Below, one piece after another: positions 25,456-36,274 of a stretch of DNA of 64,000 nucleotides. Where the stretch lies: contig JAGTTD010000008.1 in NCBI GenBank assembly GCA_018398585.1, positions 7,576,501 to 7,640,500 on the forward strand, given 5' to 3'. The position numbers and the translations under genes are program-made. The stretch is from Simmondsia chinensis. Taxonomy: Eukaryota; Streptophyta; Magnoliopsida; Caryophyllales; Simmondsiaceae. Position 1 is the stretch's first letter; every line of letters begins with the position of its first letter. Under the pieces are notes generated by a model, which saw nothing but the letters and a program-made list of their open reading frames with translations, did no database searches and had not been told where the DNA came from.

Positions 25456-25988
25456 AGTTTAGGTACTAGAGTCCAGGTTTGGTTTTTTCATAAAGATTCC
25501 ATCTCAGCCATCATAGCATTCACCTAGTTTGTTGAATGCTGGCTGTTAACTGCTTCTTATAGGTCGAGGGTTCTGTTTCAACATACTCTAAGGCAATGTT
25601 CAGGGCATATGTAATACAGTCAGCAATCTTAATGTGTTAGGTGGCCTGATATCTCGCCTAACTTTGTGTCTAGTTAACTGATTTCATTTTTAGTTATGAT
25701 TTCCTCATTAGTGCTCCTATTAGCACTTGATGGTTCTGATTTGAGCCTATCTGTCCATTTTTAGCATTGTTATCTATTTCTAATTCAGGTCTTGTTTGAT
25801 AAAATGGGTTTGGTGGGTTTATCTAAAACTCATACATATTAGTATTAAATGTCCTAGTTTTAGTAACCTGATTATTGCATGTTTCATTGGTCAAGTAAGG
25901 CACTTTAGATTTATTAAATGTGATATCCCAACTTATTATGATTTTAGTCCGATTTCTATCTTTAGTACCAACTCTATAGCCCTTTACC

Positions 25989-26441
25989 TTTTTCGTTTTG
26001 ATAAGTCAGTGTATATATATCAAAAAATCATACCGATGTACGTCCATACATGAGTACAAGGGGCATACCCCAAGTTGGCCGAAACCTACAAACACAATCA
26101 AAAAGAAAGCAAAACACGTAAAAGCAAACAAAGAGGAAATGCAAAGGAACATCATAGAAACTCCTAAGTACAAACCTCTAAAAGAGAAGACAAAGGAAAA
26201 ATAATGAGTACATCAATACATCAAAGTAAAGCCTAAGCGAGGGAGTTGAAAAAAAAAAAATAATCAGGATTTCTTCTTGCCCTTAGATTTCTTGTTGCTA
26301 ACTTGAGGTTGCTTCTTCGAAGCAGCTCTAGTTATTCGACATTCAATCTGAGGCTGAACCGCTGAATTCTCTCCAGGCCCAACAGTAGTAGCGGTGTCCA
26401 CAGTGTCAGAAGACGTGTCTTGGCCACTAGAACTCACTGTG
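25989..26441 (-). mobile_element. 5'-truncated L1-type LINE tail inserted in copia C
   Basis: The 14-bp TATAGCCCTTTACC is present at 25975-25988 and again at 26442-26455, directly flanking a 453-bp segment foreign to copia. Without the segment, the copia protein rejoins at GVFLSYPDGGKG/YRVGTKDRNR. On the minus strand the insert reads a short C-terminal coding tail (SSGQDTSSDTV...KKSKGKKKS, stop at about 26264), a 3' UTR, and a terminal A-rich CGAAAAA. It is therefore a LINE 3' end rather than part of copia. The lineage (L1) is inferred. Confidence 0.75.
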
Positions 26442-26455
26442 TATAGCCCTTTACC

Positions 26456-27570
26456 CCCATCAGGGTAACTTAGAAAGACTCCTTTAATAACTCTATGTTC
26501 TAATTTTCCCTTTGATTCATGGGCATACACAGCACAACCAAATACTCTAAGGGTTGAGTAGGCAACAGGTTCACTTGACCACATCTCTTCAGGTGTTTTA
26601 AAGTCAATTCTAGTGGAGGGTGTTCTATTTATCAGCTAACATGCTGTTTTGACAGCTTCCCCTAAAACTGTTTGCCTAAACTTGATGCAAACAACATACA
26701 CCTAGCCTTATCAAGTAAGGTTTTATTCATTCGTTCAGCAACCCCATTTTGCGGTGGCACCCCCCTAATAATGTTATGGTGTTTTATTCCGTTGTTAGCA
26801 CACAAATCATCAAACTCTGAGTTTATATATTCCAGTCTATTATCAGTTAAAATCTTAATTTTCCTTCCTGTTTGATTTTCTATTTGATTTTTCATCTCAC
26901 AAATGTTACAAAAAAAAAAATCATCTTTATTTTTCATTAACAAAATCCACACCGTACACAAAAAATCATTAATAATGGACATAAAATACAAAGCTGCACC
27001 TAATATGGTGACCCTAATTGGTCCCCACAGATCTGAATGTTTATAATCCAGAGGTCCATTTGTTGTGTATTTACCAGTTTTAAATGCCAAACGATGGTGA
27101 AAATATAAAATTCACAAAAATCTAATTTCGAAACAATATCACCACACAATAATCCATGCTTAGACAGTTCACACAATCCTCGTTCATAAGCATGTCTTGA
27201 GCACTCATGCCACAAATTCCTTGGATCAATTTTAACTATAGCATGTAATTCACCGGAAACTATCTTACCTTTTAACACACAGAGACCATTCTTAATTTTC
27301 CCCTTTAGTATAACTAAAGACCTTTTCAATATCCTTAGTTCACCATTCACAACCCCAAATGATAGTCCCTTAAGTCAACTGACCTAATGTATCTACGTAA
27401 ATCAGGCACATGTCTCATGTTTCCAAGGACATATACAATACCATTAGTTAATATAATCTTAACAGATCCAATTCCATCAACCTTACAACCTCTTTTGTCT
27501 CCTAACAGTACCCTTCCCCCATACAGTGGTTTATAATCAATAAAGTTGGCCTGATTTGAGGTCATGTGAA
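26456..27570 (-). pseudogene. Element C pol: protease/GAG-pre-integrase and integrase, broken
   Basis: Minus-strand pieces: LLGDKRGCKVDGIGSVKI and YVLGNMRHVPDLRR (27565-27347; between protease and pre-integrase), then HSDLWGPIRVTILGAALYFM, FDDLCANNGIKHHN and GVPPQNGVAERMNKTLLDKA (27090-26662; integrase core), and FGCAVYAHESKGKLE (26584 onward). Stops and frameshifts separate them. An A run at 26910-26920 sits inside the integrase core and probably reflects a slippage mutation. Confidence 0.87.
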
Positions 27571-28517
27571 AACTACAACCTGAATCTAATATCCATTCAT
27601 GTTAAATATCATTTGATCTAGTATGTAACATACTAGCATGATCTGTAACATCACATACAATATTCACATTATTCAAATCAGATGAAACAAGAAGAACTTC
27701 GGCATTATCAACATTAAGCGAAACAACATTATCTATAGATCCTTGTGGTTTGTTTCTTTCAGGACAATTACTTTTCATATGACCTAGTTTGTTGCATTCA
27801 TAACATTTAACTTTTGATAAGTCCTTCCTACCTCTCGATGCAGAATGATGTTTGCTCTTAGATCATTTCCTGTTACCATTACTCTCCCTGTTGGATGTTC
27901 TACCCCTAACATTCAAGCCTTCACCACTATTGTTATTGTTATGGTACTTTCCTTCTCTCTTTAATTCAACTATTTTACTTCATAATGCCTAGGTAACCTC
28001 AGCTAAAGTAGTCTTCTGTCTACCATATCTTAATGTTTCCTTAAAAGCCCAAAGATATTTAGGTAAGGCACATAACAGTATAACAGCCTGAACTTCATCC
28101 TCTAAGGTCACATTCACATTTTTTCAAATCCTGAAGTATTCTATTAAATTCATCTAAAGAGTCCTCTAGAAGTTTATCTTCATCCATCCTAAATGTGAAG
28201 AACTTCTCAATAAACAATATTCAATTTGATAGGGATTCTGTTTTGCATGTTTCCTCTAGCTTAGTTAAGATTTTAGCCACATTAGATTCAGTAGAAACAA
28301 GAGGTAAAACATTATTATCAATGTACATAACTAAAGAACCATAAGCACGCATCTCAATTTCTACCTTATCCTTCTCAGTCATGTGAAAAGGTTGTTGATG
28401 TTCTGTCAGTAGAGTAATCCCCATGCCTTGGGACATCAGGAGAGCCTTGGTCTTCATTTTCCAGAGAGCAAAATCATTCTTCCCTTTAAATTTCTCAATA
28501 TCGAACTTAGCCACCAT
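27571..28517 (-). pseudogene. Element C gag with CCHC zinc knuckle, broken
   Basis: It begins MVAKFDIEKFKGKNDFALWK at 28517, 26 nt inside the primer site, as usual for copia Gag. A CCHC knuckle CYECNKLGHMKSNC is read on the minus strand near 27812-27768. The frame is interrupted (the first ORF ends at 28221). Confidence 0.87.
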
Positions 28518-28556
28518 TTTTAAGAACTTTTCCTAACCAGTAGCTCTTATACCACT

Positions 28557-29638
28557 TGTTAGGTTTTAGATCATGAAAACCGTTCTTTGATAAATACTGA
28601 TTTTAAGGTCTAAGTTCAATTTTTAGTTACAGGTAATGATAGAAGCAGCGAATTAACAAAATATGAAAGAATCAACACAGGATTTACGTGGTTCAACCCT
28701 AAATGGCCTACATCCACGATCCCCCCTATAGAGAGACCTACTATTATTATTACAAACCAAATCAAATTACAAATTACAAGCCATTTCTCAACCTAAGCAA
28801 TTAATTATAGACCTTTTTCTTTACAGCTTCTAAGATCGAAAAATAAAGCTAAAGGAAAGAGTAAGAATGTTATACCTTTCTCTAGCTAGGCATTGCAATT
28901 GTCATGGCTACCATCAAGAAGCTCTTAATCATTTCCCATGGATCACCACCGCACTTACAAATGGAGGTTTATCACCCGAGAAAGCTTGAAGAAAACCCAA
29001 GCAGAGCACTTGAGAGAAACAGGAAGGAAAAGAGGAGAAAAGTGGCCGAATCATTATGCACAGTGAAAAGTGATGCCTTATATAGGGAAGAGGTTCAATC
29101 CATGTGAAAACATCTTAGCCCTCAAATATGATCCAGATCCACGGTTCATAAGCTACAAAAGAAACACAAAGTGAGGCTCCTAGTTCATGATGCGTGGCTC
29201 AATCTAAGCCATCCAATTAACAAGATTGACGAGCCATATCTCTCCAGACAAACACAATTCATGCCCTCCAAATGAGGATGCATGGCATCATCCCCACCAT
29301 CCATTAAAAATATTTTAAACGGGCTGAAGGAAGCTTCCCAGGGAAGTTTTGAGTAGTTGAAGACAGCTGGCGCCAATTAGGGACCACGGGCAGCGGAAAT
29401 TACGAGATGGGCAACACGAGCAGGGCAGAGGTCATGGGTAATTTAGGTATTCTAGATTAGGACATTAAAACCCATTTTTATTTAATGTTTGACCCCAGAC
29501 TTCATGTTAATTACCAAGAGTGCCGTTGATAATATCAGATTCATTTTTCTTCATTTAAACATTGCGTTTCACATAACTAATAGCTTAGGTTAGACACTTT
29601 AGCTTATATTTAGCATATATAGGAACTATATGTCAACA
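28557..29638 (-). repeat. Element C, right (5') LTR
   Basis: 1,082 bp, TGTTAGG...GTCAACA on the plus strand, partner of 22869-23953. Confidence 0.9.
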
Positions 29639-29639
29639 A

Positions 29640-30740
29640 TCTCTATTTAATCAAACCCCGATGAAATTAATCTTCTTCTCCAATTGAATCCACTTTTGCC
29701 ACAATCTCTAGTCTAACTAAACTCCACTTGAACACACTCTTGTTACGATCTCTAGTTCAACTAAACCATACCAAAATCAATATCTCACGATAATCTCATC
29801 TTTTGAAGCCTTCAATTGCTAAATACGTGCATATTCTCGGATAGGGGTGTAGTTGTAAGTGTTGATAGAAGTTTAGCTCTTCAAATATCTATATATTTAG
29901 ACAACTATTTTTGTTAGGGTCTTAATGTTAGTATTGAAATCCTTGCCATGTTATGACTGAAATTCTAAATTAATAAAAACCAAACAAGCTCGAGGTCTTG
30001 GAAACTATGGTCTAAGGAATGTGAAAGTGGTGGATCTTAAGGATAAAACTAGAAGAGGTAAAAAAGTTAGATTTGAAGTGGCTCAATAAACTATCTTATA
30101 CTAAAATTTGCAAAGGTACATTAGGGATAGAGTTTCCTCGCACAATGTTGAGAAAAAGCATATAGGTTGGCGCGTGAATTCACAAGGGTTTTTATAAACT
30201 CAAAGAAAATATACGTGTGGGATTTGAATTTAGTGGCAAGTTCCAGGCATTCCAAATGGGTTATATTAAGAAAGATGACAATTACTATGCACCGCTATCT
30301 TATACTCTTTCAATTAAGGATTCACTTCAGAGGATTTCGGTATAGATAAACATTAAACTTCTTATAGCAACACTAAGGGGTGATAGTTCGACTAAATCAT
30401 GGGCACCCCTTGCTACTAGGCAAATAAACTAGTCATAAGTTTCATTTTCAAGAGCGACTAAGAGAAAAAAAAAAAAAGTGAATCCTCTTACTTGCCATAT
30501 GATATAAGAAAAATAGTATGTTCACTTACTGATAATCATTTCCCACATACTCATCGTTACCTATGGGCTATTAGTTAGGTCTGCTCAAGCTCACCCATTA
30601 TGGTAAACTTTTAAGATTTTAGGTCCACATCACCTCCCAAAATTCAGAAAAATTATACTTATTGATTGATCAACTAGTAAAAAAGCTTGTCTATGCTTGC
30701 TAGCACTTGTATTAAGCAACTGACCTACTCATCTGTAACG
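29640..30740. other. Element B interior: array remnant, then unassigned DNA
   Basis: 29640-29790 continues the 42-45 bp minisatellite interrupted by copia C. 29800-30740 is AT-rich without recognised motifs (longest ORF 60 aa). Confidence 0.5.
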
Positions 30741-31600
30741 TACCTTTCTTATGATGGTGCGTAAATCATTTTAGGGCTAGGGGCTTTCGCCCCTATTCAC
30801 AGCCCGAACTTCATTTCATTACTGGCATAAATCATTTCAAGACTGGGGGACTTCGCCTCATTCATCAATTAAATTTTATTTGTCCAAAAATGCGTAACTC
30901 ATTTTACAACTTGGGGACTTCACTTCAGTCATGAATTAAAGTTTATTCCTTCAAAAAGCGCAAAAATTATATTAGGGTTGGGGGACTTCACCCCTATTCA
31001 TAGCCTAGATTTTCTTATCTCGGTGGCGTAAATCATCCTGGGACTGGGGGATTTAGCCTCAGTCATGAATTAAATTTTATTTCTTCAAAAACATGTAAAT
31101 CATTTTAGGACCGGGGGACTTCGCCTTAGTCACGAGTTAAATTTTATTTCTTCAAAAGCGTATAAATCATATTAGGGCTGGGGGACTTCACCCCTATTCA
31201 CAACCTAGGTTTCCTTATCTCGGTGGTATAAATCATTTTAGGAATGGAGTACTTCACCTCAATCACGAGTTAAATTTTATTCCTTCAAAAACACATAAAT
31301 AATTTTAAGACTTGGAAGCTTGACCTCGGCCATAAGTTTGATTTCCTTCTCAAAATCTTGTAAATTATTTTAGGATTGGAGGACTTTGCTCCAGCCACAC
31401 ATTACATTCCCTTCATTTACAATATGTGAATCATTCCCATACTAGGAAATCCCGCATCAAGCTAGAACTAAATCTTGTTGATGAATTGCAAATCTTTTCA
31501 CGGGCTAGGGGTGCTTTGCCCCAACTAAAAACTAAACCTCATTCATAGATCACAAACCTTTTCAGGACTAGGTGACTTCGTTACACATCACAAGTTGAAA
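30740..31600 (+). repeat. Minisatellite, roughly 65-75 bp unit
   Basis: More than ten diverged copies of a unit built from gtaaatcattttagga, ctgggggacttcgcc, tcagtcatgaattaa and attttatttcttcaaaaa. Part of the element B interior. Confidence 0.8.
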
Positions 31601-32519
31601 ATCAAAACTATAATTAGGAAACTTAGTCACTTACGGCAACTCAATAAAACATTTCTAGTAGGAAAATCCAACATGGACCACGCTAGTTACTGCACTTGAG
31701 CAACCCACACTTTAATCAACTTTTTCCTAGCTGGGTACCACTATTGGTTAATAACTTAATAAAATAGTGTAAGTTGTCGTTTTTATCAGCTTAACTCTAA
31801 GCACTTACTACCCACCATTGTAGTCACATAAGCAGTGGCTAAATGCTATATTTGGCTAGTACACCTTATCCTTATACTCCTTGAAATTCTTATTCATTCA
31901 TCCGTAAAACCAAATTATGTAAGGGAATACAATAATATTTTCCTCGCCAAATCTCTCAAATCTTCCCCTTCTACTAAACATTTGATGCTTAAAAAAGGAT
32001 AATTAAGAATGCATGTAGGGTAAAGCACAGAAAAAGTTGGCACGAATCCTATACACTGCAGCTCTGCCACCAAATTCTTCGAAAAATAAAGATTTCAAGC
32101 TAAATCTTTTTTAACCAACTTCAAGGAGCTAAGTGTCATATACATTCTGTTGAAACACATAATTAGTAATTCCGAGACTCTAAAACAACTTCTTTGACAA
32201 TCACGAAGCATATCCAAAATGAGAATTTGCACCAGAAAATCAAAAATACTTCTTTGAACATCTTGAAGTTAGTAAAGGTAGCCATGACCGTCCTATTCAA
32301 GATGAAGAATCACAAGCTAGTGATATATAGACATAAATGATAACTCAACAGTAAAAATCCCTCAAAATATGGCAATCTGAACAAAAGACTAACAATAAAG
32401 ATGAACTAGTTCAGTACCCGCAATAACCTATTTCGAGATAGTCTTAAACATTCTCATAATTCATTTTAAACTCTTTTCATAGCCTATTCAATTTTGCAAT
32501 AATTGCTGTCGTTGAGGTA

Positions 32520-32756
32520 ATATAAAACAATTGATCACTTAATCATTAAAACTAACTCTCAACCTTAAAACTAGAATAATAAAAGTGATGTATGTTAAAA
32601 CTATTGAGGTCATATACAACAAATGATCATTTAATCATTAAAACTAACTCTCAACCTTAAAACTAGAATAATACAAGTGATGTATGTTAAAACTAACTCC
32701 CAGACCCTGCTCAGGTGGGAGCCCTTGTGGCATTGGGATTGTTGTTGTTGTTGTTG
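32520..32756 (+). repeat. Local duplication (about 94-bp period) followed by an RTE 3'-tail remnant
   Basis: The segment cattaaaactaactctcaa + ccttaaaactagaataata occurs at about 32544 and 32637. At 32698-32756 a short piece reads CCCAGACCCTGCTCAGGTGG + GAGCCCTTGTGGCATTGGG + (GTT)n. This is the same 3' tail as the RTE LINE at 41665-43088, but without a definable target duplication. Confidence 0.55.
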
Positions 32757-33374
32757 AAAAACATTCACGGCTTGACAATTGCATCTTTAGATGCTTTTTG
32801 TCATCAATCTATACATTACAAACTCACCTTGTTGCACTTCTAATATGCAAGGTCAATATAAGTGTCATGATACAAAAATATTAAAGGCTCGTCGTTATTG
32901 AGCCACACATTAAGCATAAGTGATTGTATCAAGGAATTAGTAAAGGTTTATGTGGTTACATATGAATCGCATTCTTCGAGTATCATTCATGAAGTGCATC
33001 ATATGAATACTATTAATGACTATTCGTGTAATTGTTTACTCACAACCACTCAACATCAGTCACACCATGCTATCAGTTCATAGATAAAATGTCAGGGACA
33101 AAACAACAATAGCCCTGGACATCCTTTAAGGATGATATACCATATGTTTGATTTATTTTATTTCTTACTTAGCACGTAACAGCCTTCAAAGTGTGTTAAT
33201 TCTAGCTACTTATCTTTACTTTGATATATGTCCTCGATGTACTCACTATCAAATACGTATATTATATTGACCCATTGGGTTTGTTTTGGTACCTCGATTA
33301 TGCTTGCCACCTTGATTTTATCCAGGCATTTTGTACATGATGCCTGACGATTATCCAAGTACATACGTAACACC

Positions 33375-34060
33375 ATAGTCTACCCTAGTGCAATCACCCC
33401 CAACAACAACAACAACAACAGACACAATGTCTCAAGGTCTCCCGCATAAGGGGGTTCTGGGAGGGGTGGATGTACGCAGCCTTACCCCTTCAGGGTATAA
33501 CCCTGCCGAGAAGCTATTTCTGAGGACCCTCAACCTTCTATGGTTGACAACACAGGGACTTCCCAGGAGGTCACCCATCCTAGTACTACTCTCGCCCAAG
33601 CACGCTTAACTTCAGAGTTTTAATGGGATCCGGTACCTTAGTGCCTGGTAAATGAAACCTCTAGTGCAATCACCCACAATGGGTGCAATACTAATCACTA
33701 CGATCCGACCTGGTGCAATCACCCGCAACGGGTGCTATGCTAATCACCAGGGTCCACTCTGGTGCCATCAACCGTAACAGGTGTAATACTCATCACCATG
33801 ATTCGTCCTGGTGCAATCACTCACAACGGGTGCCATGCTCATCACCATGGTCCGCCCACGTGCAATCACTTGCATATGTGTAATACTTATCACCATGGTC
33901 AGCCATAGTGCTATCACTCACAACAGGTGCAGTACTTACCACCATGGTCCGCCCTAGTGTAATCCCCCGCAATGGGTGCAATACTTATCACCATGGTCTA
34001 CCCTGGTGCTATCACCCGCAACAGGTGCGATACTTTTCAATATGGTCCGCCCGAGGGTTG
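33375..34060 (+). repeat. Minisatellite, about 59-bp unit, split by a SINE
   Basis: Units of the type ctggtgcaatcacccgcaac + gggtgcaatactaatcacca + tggtccgcc, about seven diverged copies (33661-34060), with the beginning of the first unit left of the SINE at 33375-33399. Part of the element B interior. Confidence 0.8.
33400..33660 (-). mobile_element. SINE with full-length 5S rRNA head and RTE-type 3' tail
   Basis: Read on the minus strand, the element opens at 33660 with a sequence alignable to plant 5S rRNA from its first base for about 120 nt (33660-33541). It includes the internal promoter landmarks TTAAGCGTGCTTGGGCGAGA, GTAGTACTAGGATGGGTGAC and CTCCTGGGAAGTCC. A short linker follows, then GGGGTAAGGCTGCGTACATC, CACCCCTCCCAGA, GCGGGAGACC and a (GTT)n end at 33400. 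The last part matches the 3' end of the RTE LINE at 42975-43088. The 15-bp CTAGTGCAATCACCC flanks it on both sides (33385-33399 and 33661-33675), though this also belongs to the local minisatellite. 5S-headed SINEs are known in animals (SINE3); mobilisation by RTE enzymes is inferred from the shared tail. Confidence 0.8.
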
Positions 34061-35010
34061 TCTAAGGGCATTACTAAAGACATATGCTTATTGGTTATTC
34101 AAGGTACTAATGTTTCTATATGCTTATCACAATGAACCCAATCACCATTAAAACATTAACATTGTACATGGTCCTCTATCTATCTGTCAGTCAGCTAGCA
34201 ATGGCTTCATACTTGACTATCTTTTAGCCCATTTGATTATTTTAATACTCGTAACTCTCTATACGCTTGAAGATTGTGACCCTTGTAAGCAATTATCTCA
34301 ACAAGAATAGAGGGCCGTCGAATAAAAATCAAGTACAACATGCCAACTTTACGCCTTGGCACGCACGATAAAAAAATATACCCTTGGAAAAAGTTCAAAC
34401 AAAAACAACACTATGGATAGTTTGTTCAAGTGACATTTGAAGACCTAGTCATATTAAGATAGTACTTCATTCAAATACATTGGGATCATCCTAGCTGTTT
34501 TGGACGAATTTGGCAAGTGAACTCATTCACCGTATGGGAGCCCGGTGTGAGGTGGGTTCGTAAGGACGAGTTGGATTCAAGCTCTAGCTGCATGGCTATT
34601 TGGCTTCTCCTACAAGATTCAAACAAACGGTTAGAGGGGGCCGTGGGGGCCCTTTCGACACTCAGGTCAGTTTATGTCTAATAAAATAATAATAAAAGCA
34701 TGTAATAAATACATATCAAAGATATAAAAGACTTAGCCTGAGATCATTAGAAGGTTAGAATACTTATTGCTCCAGAGAGATGACTGAAAAGGACGATGGA
34801 AGTTTGAAGCGTGGGGAGGCCTACCTTAGATGAGCCTTGCCATGCCTTTGAAAGGAGAGAGAGTGGTAGAGAGGGAGAGAGAGAGAGAGAGTTGGTGATA
34901 ATGTGTTGGAGAGAGAGAGAGTTGGAGAGAATGTGCTGCCCCCAAAGTGTCTGAGAAAAACATTGGAGAGCCCCCCCCTCTTAGAGTTGGTAAAGGGCGG
35001 TCAATGCTGG
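34061..35010. other. Element B interior, no gene recognised
   Basis: No recognised motif. Contains a (GA)n-rich stretch at about 34853-34935; short ORFs here derive from low-complexity DNA. Confidence 0.5.
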
Positions 35011-35019
35011 TCAAAGGGT

Positions 35020-35285
35020 AAGTCCGATCACTAGGCAGTAATATCTAAGTCTAATTGCTGGGCAGTAATATCTAAGTCTGATTGCTAGGCAATAATATAT
35101 AAGTTTGATTGTTGGGCAGAATATCTAAGTCTGATTGCTGGGCAGAATATCTAAGTCCGATTACTGGGCAGTAATATCTAAGTCTGATTGCTGGGCAGTA
35201 ATATCTAAGTCCGATTGCTGAGTAGTAATATCTAAATCCCATTACTGGGCAGTAATATTTAAGTCCCAGCCGTGTCTGGGTTAGT
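35020..35285 (+). repeat. Minisatellite, about 26-27 bp unit
   Basis: About nine copies of tctaagtctgattgctgggc + agtaata. The spurious Tyr-rich ORF on the minus strand (35072-35296) comes from this array. Last array before the element B polypurine tract. Confidence 0.85.
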
Positions 35286-35548
35286 ATTGTAGACATATAG
35301 GATACCAGGCTAATATTTTAAAATACCGGGGCCAGTATTATAAACACTAGCTATTTAGAGTTAGTGTCATAGGTGAATGCGTATAAAAAAAGTACATATA
35401 TGGGTTTAAGATGTAATCCACGATGAATTATACATCATGCTCACAAGAGAACGTTGTACAGCAGCAAGATGGGAGTAAAAACAGGCTTATTACTTCGTGA
35501 TCGAACTTAGAATGACCGAAGTTCGCCCACAAAGTAGGGGGACTAGTA

Positions 35549-36269
35549 TGTTTATAATATAATTGAGCAACTTGCTACTATAGATAGGTGAATAAGTTAT
35601 ATAAGCAATTATTTGTGATTGTATTTCTAAGAGGTAAAACACTTAGTATATACAAAACGCCCACCAAATAAAAAGCCCCGTATAGGTAAAACTCCTACCT
35701 CCTAAAATGCCCTATACATGCAAAATGCCCACATCTTAAAACACCATGTACAGGTAAAATGCCTACCTCCTAAAATTCCTTGTACATACAAAACACCCAC
35801 CTCTTAAAATGCCATGTACATGTAAAATTGTCTACCTGATAAAATGCCTTATCCATGCAAAACACCTACTCTACCTAAAACGCCTACCTCACATACAGCC
35901 CGGTACAATGTAGCAACTAACTAAATGAAAGAGTTAAACATAGTTATCCTCTAAAAAGACTAGATGAATGACACTTTTCACGCTCCCCAACCACCTAAAA
36001 CACCTAAAACATTACCATCCTTCTCTATAAAAGGGGAGGAGAAGGAGGAAGAAAGGGAGAAAAGCAAGGCTTCTTGCTTCATTCACACCCCCATCTTCCT
36101 GGACAACCCCCTCTCTAGAGCAATAATCGTTCAAGCCTTCTATTTATCTTAAGAAAATACCAAGTTGGGCGTGTAGCTAGAGCTTGAGTTTAGCTCATCC
36201 TTCCGAACCCCACTTGAAGCCTAACTCCAATATGATGAGTAAGCACACATACCAAATTCATTGCAAACA
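35549..36269 (+). repeat. Element B, 3' LTR
   Basis: 721 bp, partner of 17760-18513, preceded by a purine-rich tract and followed by the duplicated AGGGG. Confidence 0.85.
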
Positions 36270-36274
36270 AGGGG

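Larger units (their letters stand above)
22869..29638 (-). mobile_element. Element C: full-length decayed Ty1-copia retrotransposon
   Basis: LTRs of about 1.08 kb (22869-23953 and 28557-29638) bracket a copia coding region on the minus strand in the order gag, protease, integrase, RT, RNase H. The primer site next to the 5' LTR reads TGGTATAAGAGC (complement at 28543-28554), one base off the initiator-Met-tRNA type. The polypurine tract GGTGGAGAAT abuts the 3' LTR (complement just right of 23953). The left LTR has both terminal dinucleotides decayed to TA. The coding region is broken into many frames and also by an L1-type insertion. It sits in the 42-45 bp minisatellite of element B; I could not define a clean target duplication. 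Confidence 0.9.
17760..36269 (+). mobile_element. Element B: very large gag/pol-less LTR element with Tat-type primer site (LARD-like)
   Basis: LTRs are 17760-18513 and 35549-36269 (TGTTTATAATATAATTGAGC...AACA), with identical 5-bp flanks AGGGG (17755-17759 and 36270-36274). Next to the 5' LTR is TTTTGGCGCCGTTTGTGGG (18514-18532), the primer-site type of the Tat/Athila branch of Ty3-gypsy. A purine-rich tract AAAGTAGGGGGA (35531-35542) precedes the 3' LTR. The span is 18.5 kb; without nested copia C (22869-29638) it is about 11.7 kb. I find no gag, protease, RT, RNase H or integrase. Instead the interior is built from several different minisatellite arrays. This is the pattern of a large retrotransposon derivative mobilised by a relative. 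Confidence 0.85.

Noticed and set aside
26264..26584. Apparent copia-unknown fusion protein
   Set aside because: Explained by a LINE tail inserted with a 14-bp target duplication.
33535..33660. Genuine 5S rRNA gene
   Set aside because: A single diverged copy, joined to a non-rRNA body and a LINE tail and flanked by a target duplication; no pol III T-run terminator after the 5S part. Called a SINE head instead.
33400..33660. Cassandra-type TRIM (5S-containing LTR)
   Set aside because: No second 5S-containing repeat, no primer site and no polypurine tract; the (GTT)n tail fits a SINE/LINE end.
33375..34060. CRISPR-like regular repeat
   Set aside because: Units are contiguous diverged tandem repeats without spacers, in a plant retroelement.
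35072..35296. Tyr-rich 74-aa ORF
   Set aside because: Translation of the 26-27 bp minisatellite.
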